Shown: positions 1 to 10,800 of the stretch, piece after piece
Layout of the letters: every line of letters starts with the position of its first letter
Position numbering within the stretch: position 1 is the first letter of the stretch
Assembly: GCA_015179025.1 (NCBI GenBank)
Contig: WHUX01000057.1
Location: 186,001-250,000, forward strand
From: Terfezia claveryi
Taxonomy: Eukaryota; Ascomycota; Pezizomycetes; Pezizales; Pezizaceae
Direction: 5' to 3'
DNA: 64,000 nt
Position numbers and translations under genes: made by a program
The notes under the pieces: model-generated
Told to the model about the DNA's origin: nothing
Databases searched by the model: none
What the model saw: the letters and a program-made list of their open reading frames with translations, nothing else

Positions 1-400
1 CTAACTTTCTCTCTTACTTTTAATTTCCTTACTATATTAACTACCCTTTTCCTATCTACTACTTCTCTATATCAAAGCCTACTAACTTCTATTCCTCTTC
101 TACATCTACAACTACTCTCCCCGCCAACTCTCCCTACCAACTCTCCCACCAACCACCAACTCCCCCTACTCTCCCTGCCAACTACTCTCCTCGCCAACTA
201 CCTTTCCCCCCAACTATTCTCCCTACTACCTACTCTCCCCCAACTACTCTCCCCCAACTACTCCCCCCTCTCCCTACCAACTACTCTCCCTGCCAGCTAC
301 TCCTTCTTGCTAACTATGCTCCCTACCAACTATACTCTCCACCAACTAGCTCTCTACCAACTACTCTCCCTACTAATCACTATGGATATGCATATTGTCG
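1..400. repeat. Pyrimidine-rich low-complexity tract
   Basis: Degenerate short repeats built from words such as ctaccaactactctcc, almost purine-free on the + strand. No coding potential is visible. It ends near 390, where normal mixed sequence begins. It may be satellite-like or the remains of an element; nothing in it identifies which. Confidence 0.7.
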
Positions 401-571
401 GGCATGTCGTTCCTATAAACTTCTTATAGAATTACTACATATTATTCTGTAGGAAGACTCTAACAAAGATTAACTTGCATTATATGTTTGATTAGTATTA
501 TTTTCTGAATTTTATAATATTTTACCATATAAACTAATTGTCTTTTACTAAAGGATATTTCTCAAGAAAGG

Positions 572-612
572 CAAAGACAAGGAAGACAAAGACAAAGACA
601 AAGACAAAGACA
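572..612 (+). repeat. AAAGAC hexanucleotide repeat
   Basis: About six degenerate copies of AAAGAC. In one frame they encode an RQRQ-type basic run, as is common at the N-terminus of Helitron proteins, so this probably belongs to the Helitron ORF. Confidence 0.6.
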
Positions 613-745
613 CATAAGAAGTCCTTCTCCCAATAATATTGAAGTTAGTAATCTTATCTAATCTATCTATATAATGACTTTGTTATACTAATATTTTATA
701 TCAGCCTAATGTATTATTACCACTGGCATTTAATAGTTGTCAACG

Positions 746-3238
746 TCCAAAGAAACAATCATATTTTGGTTCTATGTCAATATCATGTCACAATGTACGG
801 CACTACATTGGTTAGAAGAAAGATTAAAAGAACATCCAAGTACAAAGCAAAATCCTTTATTCAATAGCTGTTGCAATCAAGGCGATGTTTCCATTCCTCT
901 TATGCACCTCTACCTCCTTTATTATATTCTTTACTATATGATTCTACAAATACATCCAATCATTTTAGAATACATATACGAAAATATAATTCGCATTAGC
1001 TTTTGTTTCTCTCAAATATCAGGCAGATTCTCGAACCATTGGAGGTATTCAATATTTTCAAATTCATGGAGCCCTTTATCATTTCACAGGTCCTTTAATA
1101 CATTCTTCTACCTCCTGTCCTTCCTTTGCACAAATCTTTCTTTACGATCCGACGATGCAATTGCACAACTACAGATCCGACCCGGAGGACATATGTTACC
1201 TGCAATTATTGATATTATATTATTGCAACAATTGTTAGTCATGTTGCATGATTGTAATCATTTATTGCTCTTTATCATACAGCACATGAACGAATTCAAC
1301 AAGCATCTCGAGATATCTCACAAAATCAAATGCAAATAATTCTTAATCCTCGAATGGAATTATTAGTTGACAATGCATAAGATTATCGAAGATATAATCT
1401 TCCTACAACAAATGAATTGCTATAATTATTCCCGATGAATACAACCTTGCTTCTCATCAGATATTGTCCTGGCTGAATGATACCCAAATCCCCATTCACC
1501 ATTTCAAACAATCAATTCCAGCCATGTAGCATATACTCCTTTACATTATGTTTTATTATTTCCTTATAGGAACATGGTTGGAATTAGTCACTCAGACTAC
1601 AACGAAGCGAGATAGAGATGGTTCACCTAAGCGATTATCATAATGACAATACTATCAGTTTCGTTTACACTCTCGGTTATTTGAACCTACTACCCTCTTT
1701 ATCTCGAGTAGGTTATTCCAACAATATATTGTTGATGCTTGGGCAGTTGTTGATCAAGCAAAGTTAGAGTGGATAGTATGAATCAAGCAAGTTTACGGGC
1801 AGATCTTTATAATGGACTAGCAGATGCAATGGTTCAAGATGAAGTAGATGCTGCAGCATTGGCAGAAGAATAGTTCTACCAAGTAGCTTTTTGGGAGGTG
1901 ATCATTTATGCAACAGCTTTTTCAGGACTCAATGGCAATTGTATGTATTTTGGAAAGCCTACATTATTTATTACCTTTACTGCCAATCCAAATTGGAAAG
2001 AAATTCAAGATGAACTTCTACCTTATCAATTGCACTAGATCGTCCAGACATCATTGCTCGAGTATTTCATCTAAAGCAACGGGATTTGCTTCATCAACTA
2101 CGTACCAAAGAAATCTTTGGTAGATTTTTGGGATGTGTTTGGACAATTGAATACCAAAAGCGTGGATTACCTTATATGCATTTATTATTGTTTTTACATC
2201 AAGATGATTGTTTTTTAACATCTGAGAAAATTGATGAAATTATATCTGCTGAATTGCCCTCTCAAGTACAAGATCCTACCGGGAACTTCTAACAATCATT
2301 GGAACATCTATGGTTCATGGACCTTGCGGCACTACTTATCAACAAGCACCATGTATAAGTAGCAAGCAAAACTCCCTACAATGCAGTAAACGATTTCCTA
2401 AAGCATTTCAAGATTCAACAGTTGTTCCAGATGATAGATACCCTTTATATTGCCGCCGAGATAGTGGATTAACATATCTGGGAAAAAATGGTTTTCAATA
2501 TGATAATCGTTGGGTTGTACTATATAATCCTTACTTGAGTTGGCGTTATCAAGCACATATTAATATTGAAGTTTGTGGATCAGTTCAAGCTATTAAATAT
2601 ATTCATAAATATATTTATAAAGGTTCTGATCGAACTACTTTATAGTTACAAACAACTGATAATGCTGATGAAGTAAAACGACATCTACAAGGACTCTATA
2701 TCGGACCATGCGAGGCAGTTTGGAGATTGTTTGAGTTCGAATGCATGAAGAATTTCCTGCAGTTTATCATTTACCTGTTCATTTATGTGGAGAACAACCT
2801 GTTTATTTTGGGGATAATTTAAATAGAGAAGAGCTTCAGGAACGCTTAGAATCAGCACAATCTAAACTGATGGCTTGGTTTACCTACAATACTCAGCATG
2901 ACGATGGCCGACAGTACTTATATCAGCAATTTCCACAACATTTTGTTTTCAATTCAAAAAACAAACAATGGCATCCAAGACAACGTGAACGGCTATTGGA
3001 CGTATGTATCATTGCAATCCTTTACAAGGAGAACGATTCTATCTACATTACTTTTGACGGTAATTCGTGGTGCTACATCCTTTGTCAACCTTCGAATGGT
3101 CAATGGACAAGTCATTCAATATTTCAACAAGCTTGCCTTGCACTTGGTCTGTTAGAAGATGATTCAGAATGGATTCAATGCTTTGATGAAGCTATTATCT
3201 TTTCTACTGACATGCTCTTCATACACTATTTGCTATAG
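746..3238 (+). pseudogene. Helitron Rep (HUH endonuclease) region, broken
   Basis: Fragments in shifting frames carry recognisable Helitron landmarks. First is the upstream ALHWLEERL...NPLFNSCCNQG block (about 800-890) and the QADSRTIGGIQ...GALYH block (about 1020-1090). Next is the Rep block with the pattern LFITFTANPNW (about 1965-2000), then GLPYMHLLLFLH (2165-2200), MVHGPCG (2310-2330), DNRWVVLYNPYLSWRYQAHIN (about 2500-2570) and the catalytic helix AIKYIHKYIYKG (2590-2625), which keeps its tyrosines. The HUH pair normally reads HxH in GLPHxH; here the first His is Tyr, a CAT-to-TAT change. The nicking activity of this copy is therefore lost twice over, by that residue and by stops. Confidence 0.8.
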
Positions 3239-3540
3239 CTATTATATATAGTGGTGTTACTGATCCTACTCAACTGTGGATTCAGTTTCAAAATCATATC
3301 TGTGATGATTTAACTTCACGACTTCAACGTTTTGATATACCAATTCACAAGATATACTAACTCCTCATCTTGATTATGGATTATTTCTACTCTCAAAGAT
3401 ATTTGCCGAAGCTAGCAAATCTCTATCCAATTATGGTTTACCATTACCAATTGTAATTGGCAGAATCTAATACATGAAAATCCTTTGATTGCTACTGAAC
3501 TAGCCTATAATGTTCTTGAGGAACAAATATTTAGACAATA

Positions 3541-4932
3541 ATAGGTAGAACAATTAAATCAATATCAATGTCAAGCATATGATACTATTCTCCATCAAAT
3601 TGCTACTATGCTGACAAAAGCTCAATATTTTATTCGAGGACTAGCAGGCATAGGTAAAACATTTTTATATAAATGTCTTTGTCATTATTTTCGTGGTCAA
3701 GGCAAAATAGTTTTATGTGTTGCATCCTCAGGAATAGCAGCTCTTCTATTACTAGAGGACGTAAGCACATTCTCATTTTCAATACCTTTAGAAATTAATG
3801 AGCAGTCTGTCTTCGTATTTCTAAAAATACACAACTTGCTGATCTACTTCGTCAAACCAGTCTAATTATTTGGATGAGGTTCCTATGCAGCATCGATATT
3901 GTTTTGAGGCTGTTAATCGAACTCTTAATGATATTTGTGATGCTACTCAAGAGGATTTATTTGGTAATATTCCTATTTTACTTGGTAGTGACTTTGCTCA
4001 AATTGCTCCTGTTGTTCCCCATGGCAATCGTGCATCTACAATTCATGCTTCCTTACAAAGCTCTTCTTTATAGTTCCATTTTCAGATTTTAAGCCTTTCT
4101 ATTAATATGCGAATTCAAGATAGAGTTAATAATATTTCTTTCGCATCATGGCTTCATAATATATCATACAAGCCGATCTTATTTGGTAATATCTCTCTTC
4201 CATCATATATTCAAGCTTATACCCAACCAATAGATCTTATACATTTTGTTTATCCACCAACTCTTCTTACTACTATACCCAATGACTTTACTGTTTTAAC
4301 CAATAGATGTATTCTTGCCTTTCATAATGATACCGTTAACCTATTTAATTCTATGGTTTTAGATATGATGCCTGGAAGTTCTCAAACTTTTTATTCTGTT
4401 GATTCTTCTGATGTTAATAATGAAGACCCTTATCTTGCTCAACATCCTGCTGAATATCTTCAAAGTCTTAACTTTAGTGGATTACCACCATCACAACTTA
4501 CTTTGAAAGTTGGATGCCCTATTATGCTTTTACGGAATTTATATCCTATGGAAGGTCTATATAATGGAACTCGATGATTGTTACCCGAATTGGTAGGAGG
4601 TGTATAGAAGCTCGCATTTTAGGTAGAGAATTTGATGGGAAAAGAAAACTTATACCTCGAATTCTCTTAACTACTACAGAAGGAGAACTTCCATTTATTT
4701 TAAGACCAAACAATTTCCTATCAAGCTTTCCTTTGCAATGACAGTTAATAAGTCACAGGGTCAAACATTAGGTGTAGTTGGATTGGATTTACGTACTTCT
4801 GCATTTACACATGGACAGTTTTATGTAGCTATGTCACGAGTAACTAATGTAGCTAACCTCGCAGTTCTACACACCTCTATTTCTCCTGTTGTTACCTCAA
4901 ATATTGTTTACTTGGAATTATTACTATCATAA
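3541..4932 (+). pseudogene. Helitron Pif1-type helicase, broken
   Basis: Superfamily 1B helicase motifs in order: Walker A as GLAGIGKTFLY (about 3640-3670), motif II region IIWDEVPMQHR (about 3865-3895, shifted frame), the LLGSDFAQIAPV segment (motif III, about 3975-4010), LKVGCPIMLLRNL (about 4503-4540), and the C-terminal FAMTVNKSQGQTL...FTHGQFYVAMSRVT block (4735-4850, motifs V/VI). In Helitrons this domain unwinds the strand during rolling-circle transposition. At least four stop or frame changes separate the pieces, so no full-length product is possible. Confidence 0.82.
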
Positions 4933-5123
4933 ACTACTATTATAAATTTAGGTATTCAATAAGAGAAGCTATTGTTTTCTGCCCCCAGTATTCACGCGAG
5001 CGTAGCGAGCGGCAAAGTCTCGTTACCTATACCGCACACTGCGAATATGAAAACCATGGGAAGGCGATCATGTCATTTTGAAGAAGAATTCTTTTTCGAG
5101 ACAAATTGCGGACTTTGGAACAC

Positions 5124-5174
5124 ATTCTCACGGGTTGCGTTGAAATACGCCTGGGAGAATATCTCGCCATCTAG
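5124..5174 (+). other. Probable Helitron 3' terminus (hairpin plus CTAG)
   Basis: Outer arms ATTCTC (5124-5129) and GAGAAT (5155-5160), an inner GCGT/ACGC stem with a TGAAAT loop, then 10 bases and CTAG. Helitrons end in a short hairpin followed by CTRR. Position and orientation fit the + strand helicase just upstream. Confidence 0.5.
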
Positions 5175-6113
5175 GTAGATTGAAGTCATTAATTCATAGT
5201 ATACCTAACTTGATTAGGGAGTTATATTGTATCCAAAAGGCGCTGCTACTACACCACACTGAATAAAGTATTAAATTCAAGATATTTTCAGTATCTATCT
5301 AACTGGTACCTACTCCAAAAGGATTGGCCAGACTTTTTTTTTGCCCATACTATACAGATATGCACTTATATGCATGTATAACCATACTGATTTTAGCTGC
5401 CTTCCGCAGGCTTACCCTTAACCTCGAGTAGGTACAGCACTATGCAGGCCTTGTATGGCTTCTCCCGCGCGGCCCAATATAGTCTCCTCATGGGAATTGC
5501 AGGCAGCGTAGTTTGTCAGGGCAGAGCAGAGCCAATAGGAGCACTGGAGTGACGGCATTAGCAACAGATGTATCCTACCTAGCTAGCTATTCAAGGAGCA
5601 ATTGATTTTTGAATCTGTGGGACGAATAGTGTAAAGCAGGATATGCATTACTGTACACTTTGGGTGCAACTCCGGGAATGTAACCGTTACCCTGAAAACA
5701 ACTGTCACTCTATACTGAAACAGTTATGACGTGAAAATTCAATATAATATCCGAGAGGGCTCCGCCAAAATCTTATAATTGGAGCTACATAGGCTTCCCT
5801 AGTACATACTGTATATAGATTCCTCGTATTTAAACATGAGTCGTTAATAGTTCTATATATCCCGCGGTTTGCGGAGTAATAGCTATAGTCTAGACTTTTT
5901 TTTGTCGTTTGTTGAAATAGGGCAGTTTTTGTGTAAAGGCGCCACTGTATAAAAATTTTTGCCCTAGTACTTTTAGTTGGATATTACATTCCCCAACTTG
6001 TATTCCTATACTGTATGTATGTAAGTAAAATAAAAAAAAAAATAAAATAAAAAAGCTAAATGAACTGCCTAGAGCGTGATAGCAACAAAAGTCAAATGAT
6101 CACAAAATACTCA
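5175..6113. other. No gene recognised
   Basis: Mixed-composition sequence with short A/T runs (for example 6029-6058). No ORF with recognisable content. It includes the 3' flank of the minus-strand gene that ends at 6114. Confidence 0.5.
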
Positions 6114-7538
6114 TCACCACAAAGCATCAATGTCCTGCACATACACCTCCTCTCCCAACTCCAACTCATAGTCACCATCATCACCATATATATCTATCTG
6201 GCGTTTATCCTTATTGATATAGTCATAAGAATGTTTCTCAAACCTATCGTACACAGGTATCTCAGAGTCGAAATATCTGGCATCATCCGTGCCGTAGGAA
6301 ATAGAGTTCGGTGTAGAGTTCCATCCCCCCGTGGGGAAAGTATGTCCACCACTACAAGGCTGCGGTCTTGAAGCGCTTTGCTGGGAAAATCTTCTAAATA
6401 TTATATCTCGCCACGGCGCCCACTGCTTCGCCGAAGGTTTCGCCTGTATTTCTTCTTGTGCTTCTACTAGTGGTACTGCTTGATGCGGCTGTTGTTGCTG
6501 CGCCGCGTCCAGCGGTTTTGAATTCCTTGCGTTCTTTTCTCTTTCTTTTTTATCCTCTCTGCCCTTGGACCCCTCCATCTCCCACTTAAATCTCAGTCTC
6601 ACCTCCCTATACTCCATCGCAAATGCCCTGTCCCCCGACAGCCTCTCCTTCCTGCTTCCTTCATCAAATACCCCTTGCGCGTGGCTCCCCAGTACCCCTA
6701 TATTTACCCCCACACTCGCAAGCCCCTGAACCCCAACCCCAGTTGCTACATCTACCTGGAGCTTCCCGTTCACCACCCTCCCTCTGGTAACATTTTTCTG
6801 CACATCTGCGTCCCTCGCTACCTTCACACCTATCACCAGGAACATCTTCCCGCCGTTGCGCCGAACAGCAGTCATAACATCCCTCTTGTACTCGTCATGA
6901 CGAAGTAGAGCTGCCCAAACGAGATCTTGCTGGGTTAAACTCAAGGTACGAATCAGAGAAGAGTCAAGACGGTAGGTGGTTGCTAAGTTGACCGAGGACG
7001 AAATAGATATGCCTAGCATAGCCGTGAGGAGCGAGCTGGTTTTTTTAGAGTACTGACTTGAATGGGTGATTGTCGCTGTGGTGGATGAGGAGATGGTAAA
7101 TGGGAGATTAGAGAAGACAAGGATAGACTGATGTTTTTCTAACTCTTGAGCAAAATCGACGTTATCCCCAGCAACCTCACTATAGGTGAGTGTTCTGTTG
7201 GAGAACGCTCCAGAGGAACCAGAACTTTTCAGAGCATCCTCACTTGGCTTGGTAGAGGATTCATCCAGACCAGGGATCCATGCCCCTGGAATCGCCTGCA
7301 CAGGACTGTATTCCGCCAGAGGGCATTTGACGTTTGAAACGAGTCGTCCCAATATACGAATGGCATCAAGACAGGAGATGACTTCATCGAGAATCAAGTA
7401 CGAAGGTTTTAGCCCAATGGAGGTGGGGATGGTTGTCGTAGGAAGGCATGCCGCAGTGGGATTCGAGATGAGGTGTATGGCTGGTGTATTGGAAGCACTA
7501 ATTGTTGCGCCGAGGGTGGGTTCCTGTTTCAAAGGCAT
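6114..7538 (-). CDS. Hypothetical protein, possibly gasdermin-like
   Basis: Uninterrupted 474-codon frame from a true ATG (7536-7538), longer than any chance ORF nearby and free of RIP damage. Residues about 45-320 form a structured-looking part: YLILDEVISCLDAIRILGRLV (47-67), then a Ser/Thr-rich loop, then a strand-like KMFLVIGVKVARDADV (231-246) and GDRAFAMEYREVRLRF (302-317). The last two blocks recall a large ascomycete family (pattern 'Y-ITG-K-ARGA' ... 'FAY-L-') that I believe to be gasdermin-like; this is from memory, not from a search. After 320 come a Lys/Glu linker, a short poly-Gln (347-351) and an acidic tail ending DIDALW. Known fungal gasdermins are shorter (roughly 250-300 aa), so the tail is extra. 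No signal peptide or transmembrane helix. If the assignment is right it would be a membrane pore former released by proteolysis; otherwise it is an unassigned protein. Confidence 0.55.
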   Translation of the reverse strand: MPLKQEPTLGATISASNTPAIHLISNPTAACLPTTTIPTSIGLKPSYLILDEVISCLDAIRILGRLVSNVKCPLAEYSPVQAIPGAWIPGLDESSTKPSEDALKSSGSSGAFSNRTLTYSEVAGDNVDFAQELEKHQSILVFSNLPFTISSSTTATITHSSQYSKKTSSLLTAMLGISISSSVNLATTYRLDSSLIRTLSLTQQDLVWAALLRHDEYKRDVMTAVRRNGGKMFLVIGVKVARDADVQKNVTRGRVVNGKLQVDVATGVGVQGLASVGVNIGVLGSHAQGVFDEGSRKERLSGDRAFAMEYREVRLRFKWEMEGSKGREDKKEREKNARNSKPLDAAQQQQPHQAVPLVEAQEEIQAKPSAKQWAPWRDIIFRRFSQQSASRPQPCSGGHTFPTGGWNSTPNSISYGTDDARYFDSEIPVYDRFEKHSYDYINKDKRQIDIYGDDGDYELELGEEVYVQDIDALW

Positions 7539-7578
7539 TACTCGGTGTATACGATTGCAACAGGAGCAATTACAATAC

Positions 7579-7587
7579 TATATATAT
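7579..7587 (-). promoter_or_regulatory. Possible TATA element of the 474-aa gene
   Basis: A TATATATA run lies about 40 bases upstream of the ATG at 7538 on the minus strand. Plausible but unproven; A/T runs of this kind are frequent here. Confidence 0.25.
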
Positions 7588-7589
7588 GG

Positions 7590-8250
7590 GTTATAGTCGG
7601 AAGCAAATGGTCGAGGAAGCAAATAGGTGGGGAATTCGTGGTTGAGCATGTACTTTACTTATAGCAAATTTATTTGAGGCTCCGCGATTCTCGGCTGAGA
7701 TGCCTGTCGTCATGGGCGCCTGATTCGCTGCCTGGCTCCCCTGTCTGTCATGCAGAATAGCAGTTCCTTCACCAAGAAAAAATCCATTAAATGGAGGGCT
7801 CGCAGGAGAGGTACAGTACATGTGTAATAAATATCCATGACGACATGCATCCCTGCGCGTGATGCGGGGGTTTTGCAGGTGTTTGGGCATTCCTTCCTTC
7901 ACCTTATTCAACCCTATACCTAAGCTATATATATATTTAAAATCAAGGTACATCATATTTAACAAGAAACATTCTTCATTGTCTAGTTCACCCAAAAAGC
8001 ACACAATACCATAAACATAACATAACAACCCATCTAACCTAGCTCAATTCACTTGGCTTACATGCATGTCTCAGTTGCTGATATTAATACCCTGTATGGG
8101 CTTCTCGTAATCGTGGCCATGAGAAATATTTCTTGCAAGCTACAAATTCTAGAATATCAGCACTTTGTTTCCATACGCGGCGGCTACATTTAGGGATGCT
8201 GTAGAATCATGTTTTTGATGAGAATCTGAAACACCGAGTCTACTCAAATC
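7590..8250. other. No gene recognised
   Basis: Intergenic stretch. Open frames are present on the minus strand, but none shows a recognisable motif or conserved-looking composition. Confidence 0.4.
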
Positions 8251-8879
8251 ATATGTTTATATAAATAAGCAAAGCACAAAAACGAAAATTGGAAAGTTGA
8301 ACAGAATGCACGTGAACTCTTCCGTTAGCGCCTCCTTCGGGCCCATAATGTGGACAGAGATGCTCTACAATAATGATACCGTAGGTCAAGCTGGAATCTG
8401 CAACAGATCCCTTTTGACATACTGTATCAATTGGCTTTATTTCGACGACTTTGAGTCCAACAGGTCCATGATATCTGGATACTGTTCCTGTCACCTTTTC
8501 TGCCACCTCACGGGTCGTGCGCCCTCCTTGTTCGTCAATTTAGTATTAGTCCCTCGAATTAGCAGAAATTTGACGATATGCACATCACCGCCTCGTACAG
8601 CTGCAGCAGTGCCAAGGGCAATACCACAGTTACTACATACTAAGGAGACTGATATCATGATGTCTGCACACCGAATCGCCGGTCCTGGAGAAGTGTGGTG
8701 ATTTTGAGGTTGCTACGGTATGCAGCAGCACCTACCTGGGCTTTACCAAAATACCACCAGTAAAATTGATATCCCAGGATAAGTACAGATGACTCTCGTT
8801 ACAAGCATATCGTCCGGACGGGGGAAAGTATGCTTATAACCAATATAAGCTTATAGCTAGAGAAATTTATTACTACTTA

Positions 8880-9060
8880 GTAGGAAAGCCTGCGGAACGA
8901 CACAATAAATAGTAGGCACGCATACAAAGAAGAGAGAGACATCAGGAAGAGGAGGAGGATACTCCTGAATGACCAAAAAATCAGTTATCCTGCGCTGGAC
9001 TATGTGGAGATCCATGAGAATTAAGCATTTGAGCTTGTCGAATAAATAGTAGTAAGGTTA
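8880..9060 (-). pseudogene. Pogo-like transposase C-terminal fragment with PIP-box-like motif
   Basis: The minus-strand frame reads LFDKLKCLILMDLHIVQRRI then TDFLVIQEYPPPLPD. It aligns by eye with the fragment at 10577-10789, which contains HVQRRITDFLVPP. The QRRITDFL stretch fits a relaxed PCNA-interacting (PIP) box, Q-x-x-I-x-x-F-[F/L]. Drosophila pogo transposase is known to bind PCNA through such a motif near its C-terminus. The DDE catalytic core is absent. Confidence 0.5.
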
Positions 9061-9259
9061 TTCTTAGTATAACTATAGATTCAACTCGTACGTTACTTCA
9101 TGAGATCGTGCGGGGTTATTTCCTACGAGGGTGTTGTGCCAACCAGACTAGGTTATTTCTTATCGATAAACATACCAATATGGCAAGGCGCTTCTCTTGT
9201 GACAAGCATATGTATGGTGACTAAGTAAAAAAAATAAGAATATTCTAGCGAAGGAAATA

Positions 9260-9831
9260 CCGTATTAATTCGCAAGTAAGAATGCTGTCTTATTTACAAA
9301 CGGGCGGTCGAATTTACTGTCTTATATACGATTTTAGCTTGAACACGTAGTACTGTCTTATAAAAGAATTTCCCGGGAAAAAAAAAAAAAAAATTCTGGA
9401 ACAACCGATAGCGGTATAATTGGTATCTAGTTACACAATCTCCTCCCCAAGCGTAACCGTAGCATATTGAACAGCCTCCTCTTCAGTAATATAATTTCCC
9501 TGCTCATTATCACTTCCATCCTCCTCCTTCTCATCATCCTAAAACTTAAGGTCGAAACCTTCATCTTCTGCGTTGTCAGATTTCTGCAGTTGCAAAACAG
9601 AGGTTGCTCGAGGTTTTTGGCTTGTTGTTTCCGCATTCGGTCTAGTACGAGATGCCAGCGGAATTGACATTAGAACAAGTGATAGTGATGAGTGAAAGAA
9701 ACCGGCGGCCCCAGTCAACATCGACAGACATTACTAAGTATACTACTGTCCCATAAGAAAAATTTGCTGTCTGTCTTATACACTAGTACTGTCCTGCCGA
9801 GTAGTACTGTCTTACTTGCGAATTAATACGG
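9260..9831. mobile_element. 572-bp MITE nested in the pogo-like element
   Basis: Perfect 22-bp terminal inverted repeats starting CCGTATTAATTCGCAAGTAA, with TA on both sides (9258-9259 and 9832-9833), so it is of Tc1/mariner type. Just inside the ends are repeated copies of ACTGTCTTA (about 9318, 9352, 9745, 9772, 9790, 9806, some degenerate), as expected for transposase binding sites. The interior contains a short acidic/basic minus-strand ORF with no recognisable domain. Confidence 0.78.
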
Positions 9832-10213
9832 TATGCTTATTTACTATGTGGGACTGCCGAAGGTATGCTTGTAACCAATATATGCTTATATCTGATATGC
9901 TTGTAACAAGAGTCATCTGTAAAACGATTTCTAGGCTGCCGCCGTATGCAGCAGCGCCTAAGGCAGTACCAAAATTACCACCACTGAAACTGACGTCGTG
10001 GTTCATCAGTTAATATGGGCGCCCATAGTAAACTTAATTAAAAGTTTCAACTTTAGTCCAAGTTTAGGTCTAAGTCGCGAGTTTTCGGCCAAGTTAGACC
10101 TGCTGAGGCTTAGAGGTGAAACTTTTGAACCAAAGTGAAACCTTTCAAGCAAGTTGAGACCTTCAAAAAGGCTATGGAGAATAGTTTGAGACCTTGGGGA
10201 GGCCTTAGGAGAC

Positions 10214-10300
10214 CCTATTAAGGTTTCCTTCTCTACAGAAATCCTGTTAAGGTTTTCTTCTCTACAGAGACCCTATTAAGGTTTCATTTTCTGTAGAAAT
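10214..10300 (+). repeat. Three tandem copies of a 29-bp unit
   Basis: Units start at 10214, 10243 and 10272 with the pattern CCT[A/G]TTAAGGTTT...CTACAGAAAT; each is exactly 29 bp with a few substitutions. They lie in a wider stretch rich in GTTTAGACC/AGACCTT words (10040-10340) that may be part of a decayed repeat. Confidence 0.75.
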
Positions 10301-10486
10301 CAAGGAGAGGTCTCCTACTGGTGCCGAGACTAGTCTCCTACCGCCTCTACTAGCTCTCGAAGCTAGTCTTCAATATATATTATGTTGTTGTTATCTGTCG
10401 TTGTTATCTATCTCATTATCTGATATTTTCGTCGGACGTTTATTTTGCTGTCGGCCTTGGCTCTCCGAGGCCTCCTGTATAGAGAG

Positions 10487-10800
10487 GACTCTCGATACAA
10501 GCATATCGTTCGGACGGGGAGAAGTATGCTTGTAACCAAATTATGCTCATAGCAAGAGAAAATACTTAGTAGTTAACTATAAAATGAAGTTAACTAGCGC
10601 TAGGAAATGTTTTGGAATAGGCTTATGAATCCAAGCAGAGCATATAAACAAGAAAATCCAAACGTGAGTAGTAGGTGAGGAGGCGGGAATGTCAAGGAGA
10701 GGAGGCACCAGAAAGTCAGTGATCCTGCGCTGAACATGCAGACGCCTGCATTGAATTTCTAGAGTCTCAATACTTTTCTCCTTAGCCACTACCTCTTGTA
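10487..10800 (-). mobile_element. Truncated pogo-like element
   Basis: One end only: ACTCTCGATACAAGCATATC followed by GTTCGGACGGGGAGAAGTATGC, closely matching the ends at 8786 and 37748. It is followed on the minus strand by a transposase C-terminal fragment (10577-10789) with LHVQRRITDFLVPPLLDIPA. No partner terminus was found downstream, so the element is deleted on its other side. Confidence 0.5.

Larger units (their letters stand above)
560..5174 (+). mobile_element. Decayed Helitron (rolling-circle transposon)
   Basis: A single + strand region carries, in order, the Helitron N-terminal region, a Rep (HUH endonuclease) domain and a Pif1-type helicase, which is the domain order of autonomous Helitrons. 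The reading frame is broken by many stops and frame changes, and the region is A+T rich, consistent with RIP. The 3' end can be placed with some support: an imperfect hairpin (outer arms 5124-5129 and 5155-5160) is followed 11 bases later by CTAG at 5171-5174, matching the Helitron rule of a hairpin 10-12 bases before CTRR. I could not find the 5' TC terminus; 560 is where Rep-ORF-like sequence (an AAAGAC repeat encoding Arg/Gln) begins. Confidence 0.8.
8786..9919 (-). mobile_element. Pogo-like (Tc1/mariner) element with TA target duplication
   Basis: Terminal inverted repeats begin CAGATGACTCT at 8786 and end with the complementary AGTCATCTG at 9919. They continue imperfectly (one C/T difference) for about 26 bp through GTTACAAGCATATC, and TA flanks both ends (8784-8785 and 9920-9921). 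The end sequence is related to the MITE at 37,748 and to 10,487. The minus strand near the left end carries a transposase C-terminal remnant (8880-9060), so this is a deleted copy of a pogo-type element. A second MITE is nested inside. It is inserted in an ankyrin gene. Confidence 0.72.
8430..10013 (-). pseudogene. Ankyrin-repeat gene remnant, split by a transposon
   Basis: Read on the minus strand, 10013-9922 encodes GGNFGTALGAAAYGGSLEIV, an ankyrin-type G-TALQAAAYGG-LEIV helix pair. After the element at 8786-9919 the same kind of sequence resumes: GAAAYRSNLKITTLL in one frame and GIALGTAAAVRGGDVHIVKFLL (about 8550-8640). Ankyrin repeats are protein-interaction modules, often C-terminal in fungal NLR-like proteins. 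No effector domain is visible. Frame changes and stops show the gene is dead, and the pogo-like insertion separates the repeats. The upstream part of the gene (beyond 10013) is not recognisable. Confidence 0.6.
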
